From the NCBI RefSeq assembly GCF_024345575.1, contig NZ_JAGQBJ010000005.1, forward strand, positions 62,001-126,000: DNA of 64,000 bases. Reading direction: 5' to 3'. Below the pieces are notes generated by a model. The model saw nothing but the letters and a program-made list of their open reading frames with translations, did not search any database and was not told the DNA's origin. The stretch is from Cyanobium sp. Morenito 9A2 (GTDB lineage: Bacteria > Cyanobacteriota > Cyanobacteriia > PCC-6307 > Cyanobiaceae). Position 1 is the first letter of the stretch. Every line of letters starts with the position of its first letter. Below, one piece after another: positions 62,084 to 64,000 of the stretch. Made by a program: the position numbers and the translations under genes.

Positions 62084-63319
62084 ATGTTAATGACTTCTCA
62101 ACACCCTTTGATAACCAGCATGGCCAATCCCTTCCCCCTGGACGGCGAGAGTTTTCTGAAGATCCGGATTTCCGTACGGATGCTGAAATGCAACTTCAGT
62201 TGCAACTATTGCGTGGCAGCCGCAGGGCAGACGCAGGTGAGCGGGGTGGACTACAGCAGGGGTGCTAAACGCAACATGTGGGGGACGGAAAAAGGCCGGG
62301 GCGCGGCACGTCAAGCGATCGAATGGGCGGCGTCTCTGCCCTATCGGATTGGCGTTCGCTACGACGTGCACGGGGAACCCTTCCTCAACGCCGATGTGAT
62401 GGAGGATCTGGTCTGGCTCACAGGCCAGGCAAACGTTGCCTTTGTGGAAGTGCAGACCAATGCTTCACTGTTCAAGCAGCGTCTGCCGACCCTTGCAACA
62501 GCCCTGGATCCCAAAAAGCTCAAACTCTTCTGCACGTTTCACCATACGGAGATCGCCCTCGATGATTTTCTGAGTAACGTCATCGTTGCCAGCGATCTGG
62601 GATTTGACGTTGTGGTCAACACCTTGCTCGCAACGGACAATGTGGCCATCATCCGCGAAGCCCTGGAGCGCTGCGCCGAACTGACGATCGCCACCTCTGC
62701 TGATCTGAAGTTTCCTGGGTTTGAGGTGCCGGCCACCGAGGCGATGGGTACACGGGTCGATGTTGACAAACGGGCCAGGCATTTTCTCAGCAAAGACCCC
62801 ATCGAAGAACTTCTCCAGGCCGGTGAAGCAGGCCTGGAGGTCTTCCGGACGATGGCCGACAGCGGACCACTGGGGCGGGAGATTCGCTTTCTGGCGGCCC
62901 TGCTGGTGGGACTCTATGGGGGAACGGGCCGGCTCTGCTCCGCCGGTCATGACTATCTGATTGTTGACAACTGGGGCGACGTCTTCCCCTGCACAAGTTA
63001 TGCGGATATCCAGATGGGTCAACTTGGTTCAGTCTTTGATCCTGGATTTGTTCCAGTACTCAGAGAAGCTGTGTACGCCCCATGTGCCTACGCAGAAACC
63101 TGCCACCAGAAGGAAGAATATGGAAATCTGAGCATTCTTCGAGAACACCGGGATCGGCTTAATATGAGCCTAAATTGTGTTTGCGGAACAGCCAAGGAGA
63201 TTGATCCCCAGACCCTTTTTGACAGCAGAATGGCCCTTCTGGAAACAAGCCGCAACAATCTTCAGACCGGCCGGATCGGGAAGCCCTTCTGCGATCCCAC
63301 CCCCGCAATCAGCGGATAG
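62084..63319 (+). CDS. Radical SAM enzyme with SPASM-like C-terminal Cys cluster
   Basis: 411 residues. The [4Fe-4S]-SAM motif is LKCNFSCNYC (Cys36, 40, 43: CxxxCxxC), followed by a radical SAM barrel (VRYDVHGEPFLNADV, the GE motif; VEVQTNASLF). The C-terminal region has LCSAGHDYLIVDNWGDVFPC (about 285-304), CAYAETC (about 333-339) and LNCVCG, the spacing expected of SPASM/twitch auxiliary clusters. Such enzymes modify peptides or oxidise/epimerise sugars and cyclitols. Neighbours (a dehydrogenase and a sugar porter) favour a small polyol or sugar substrate. Alternative start at 62120 (MANPFPL). Confidence 0.88.
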   Translation: MLMTSQHPLITSMANPFPLDGESFLKIRISVRMLKCNFSCNYCVAAAGQTQVSGVDYSRGAKRNMWGTEKGRGAARQAIEWAASLPYRIGVRYDVHGEPFLNADVMEDLVWLTGQANVAFVEVQTNASLFKQRLPTLATALDPKKLKLFCTFHHTEIALDDFLSNVIVASDLGFDVVVNTLLATDNVAIIREALERCAELTIATSADLKFPGFEVPATEAMGTRVDVDKRARHFLSKDPIEELLQAGEAGLEVFRTMADSGPLGREIRFLAALLVGLYGGTGRLCSAGHDYLIVDNWGDVFPCTSYADIQMGQLGSVFDPGFVPVLREAVYAPCAYAETCHQKEEYGNLSILREHRDRLNMSLNCVCGTAKEIDPQTLFDSRMALLETSRNNLQTGRIGKPFCDPTPAISG

Positions 63320-63340
63320 GGGTCAGGTCCTCACAACGTC

Positions 63341-64000
63341 ATGCCATTCTCTTCCAAGCCTTCTCCACAATGGTGGCTGGAGGCCAGAGTGTTGATCTTT
63401 GCGCTGGTGGCCTCTCTGGGAGGCCTGCTGTTTGGCTTCAACGCGACAACACTCGGGCTGGTGGCCTCGACGGCGGCCAACGACTGGTCCCTCAGCCTGA
63501 CGTCCCAGTATCTGCTAAGTGGAGCCTTTTTCCTGGGCGCCATCCTGGGGGGGATCTTCATCGGCAGGTTCGGAGATGGCCTGAGCAGACGAGATGTGAT
63601 CACGACGAGTGCGGCCTGCTATGCCTTCTTCGGTTTTGCCTGTGCCATCTCTGAGCACTTCGAAGAGCTGGTGGTGGCGCGCTTCTTTCTGGGGATCATC
63701 GTTGGAGTGACGTCCCTGGCCATCCCCTTGTACATCGCTGAGATCTCCCAACCCAAAAACAGGGGAGCCCTGATCTCACTCAACCAGATGAGCATCACCC
63801 TGGGGATCGTTCTGGCTTTTGTAGCGGAGAACAGACTGGTGGATGAGCGTGACATCACGCAGCTCTACACCATCAGCGGCATTCTTGCCGTCGCCGTGAG
63901 CATGGGAGCCATCATTCTGCCTGACTCCCCAGCCTGGCTGATCAAGCAAGGAGATGAGGATGCCGCTCGCGCTGTTCTGAGGACCATCCACAGCGCGGAT
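63341..64000 (+). CDS. MFS sugar-porter transporter, N-terminal part (runs off right edge)
   Basis: The first 220 codons are in the window. SLGGLLFGFNATTLGLV is the helix-1 motif of the sugar porter family; FIGRFGDGLSRRDVI is the G-R-x-x-D-x-x-x-R-R loop, LYIAEISQPKNRGALISLNQ the P-E-x-x-R-G-like loop and ILPDSPAWLIKQG the P-x-S-P-x-W-L motif after helix 6. Starts 21 bases after the radical SAM stop, so probably the same operon. Likely imports a sugar or cyclitol used by the two upstream enzymes. Confidence 0.85.
   Translation, partial: MPFSSKPSPQWWLEARVLIFALVASLGGLLFGFNATTLGLVASTAANDWSLSLTSQYLLSGAFFLGAILGGIFIGRFGDGLSRRDVITTSAACYAFFGFACAISEHFEELVVARFFLGIIVGVTSLAIPLYIAEISQPKNRGALISLNQMSITLGIVLAFVAENRLVDERDITQLYTISGILAVAVSMGAIILPDSPAWLIKQGDEDAARAVLRTIHSAD

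Overview
The window looks like a chromosomal segment of a high-GC cyanobacterium, most likely a Cyanobium/Synechococcus-type picocyanobacterium. The evidence is a cyanobacterial-type exosortase with its accessory gene, an HpsJ-like membrane protein, secreted proteins with PEP-CTERM-like tails, Wza/Wzc-type polysaccharide export genes, and GC-rich codon use with many GTG/TTG starts. No rRNA, convincing tRNA, CRISPR array or intact insertion sequence was seen. The taxonomic call is an inference from gene content; no search was run.

Layout. Positions 1-3437 (minus strand) carry a dTDP-L-rhamnose operon, rfbA-rfbD-X-rfbB-rfbC (rfbC runs off the left edge). X is a retropepsin-like aspartic protease gene translationally coupled to both neighbours. 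cysS lies upstream at 3508-4974. From about 5.1 to 43.6 kb the plus strand is a very large exopolysaccharide/capsule cluster. It holds an outer-membrane barrel, Wza, a Cys-based phosphatase, an MsbA-like ABC exporter, at least 13 recognisable glycosyltransferases plus two unassigned candidates, UDP-galactopyranose mutase, three FkbM methyltransferases, another SAM methyltransferase, two acyltransferase-3 proteins, an SGNH/SASA esterase, a Wzy-like polymerase, an asparagine-synthase-like amidotransferase, and WcaF/WcaI-like genes. Many junctions overlap by 1-4 bases (ATGA, GTGA, TTGA), so long stretches should be translationally coupled. The matching tyrosine autokinase (Wzc) lies at 49.3-51.8 kb on the other strand.

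From 43.8 to 54.2 kb lie a CHAP/peptidoglycan-binding hydrolase, two intact and one degenerate secreted protein with a PEP-CTERM-like tail, then Wzc, HpsJ-like protein, cyanoexosortase and its associated protein. A coherent reading is that the exosortase processes the nearby tail-bearing proteins while polysaccharide is exported. From 55.1 to 59.2 kb are ordinary genes (DJ-1/PfpI, APC permease, PhzF, Coa1-like, lipoprotein). After a gene-poor stretch, 60.8-64.0 kb holds a cassette of Zn-dependent dehydrogenase, radical SAM/SPASM-like enzyme and sugar-porter MFS transporter (cut by the right edge), with a possible 20-residue upstream ORF.

Six toxin-antitoxin loci or relics sit between cluster segments. 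Five are visibly damaged by internal deletion or one-base frameshifts; only the HEPN/MNT pair looks intact. The relics and the gene-poor gaps suggest repeated insertion and decay at the joints of the polysaccharide locus, though homopolymer sequencing error could explain some of the frameshifts.
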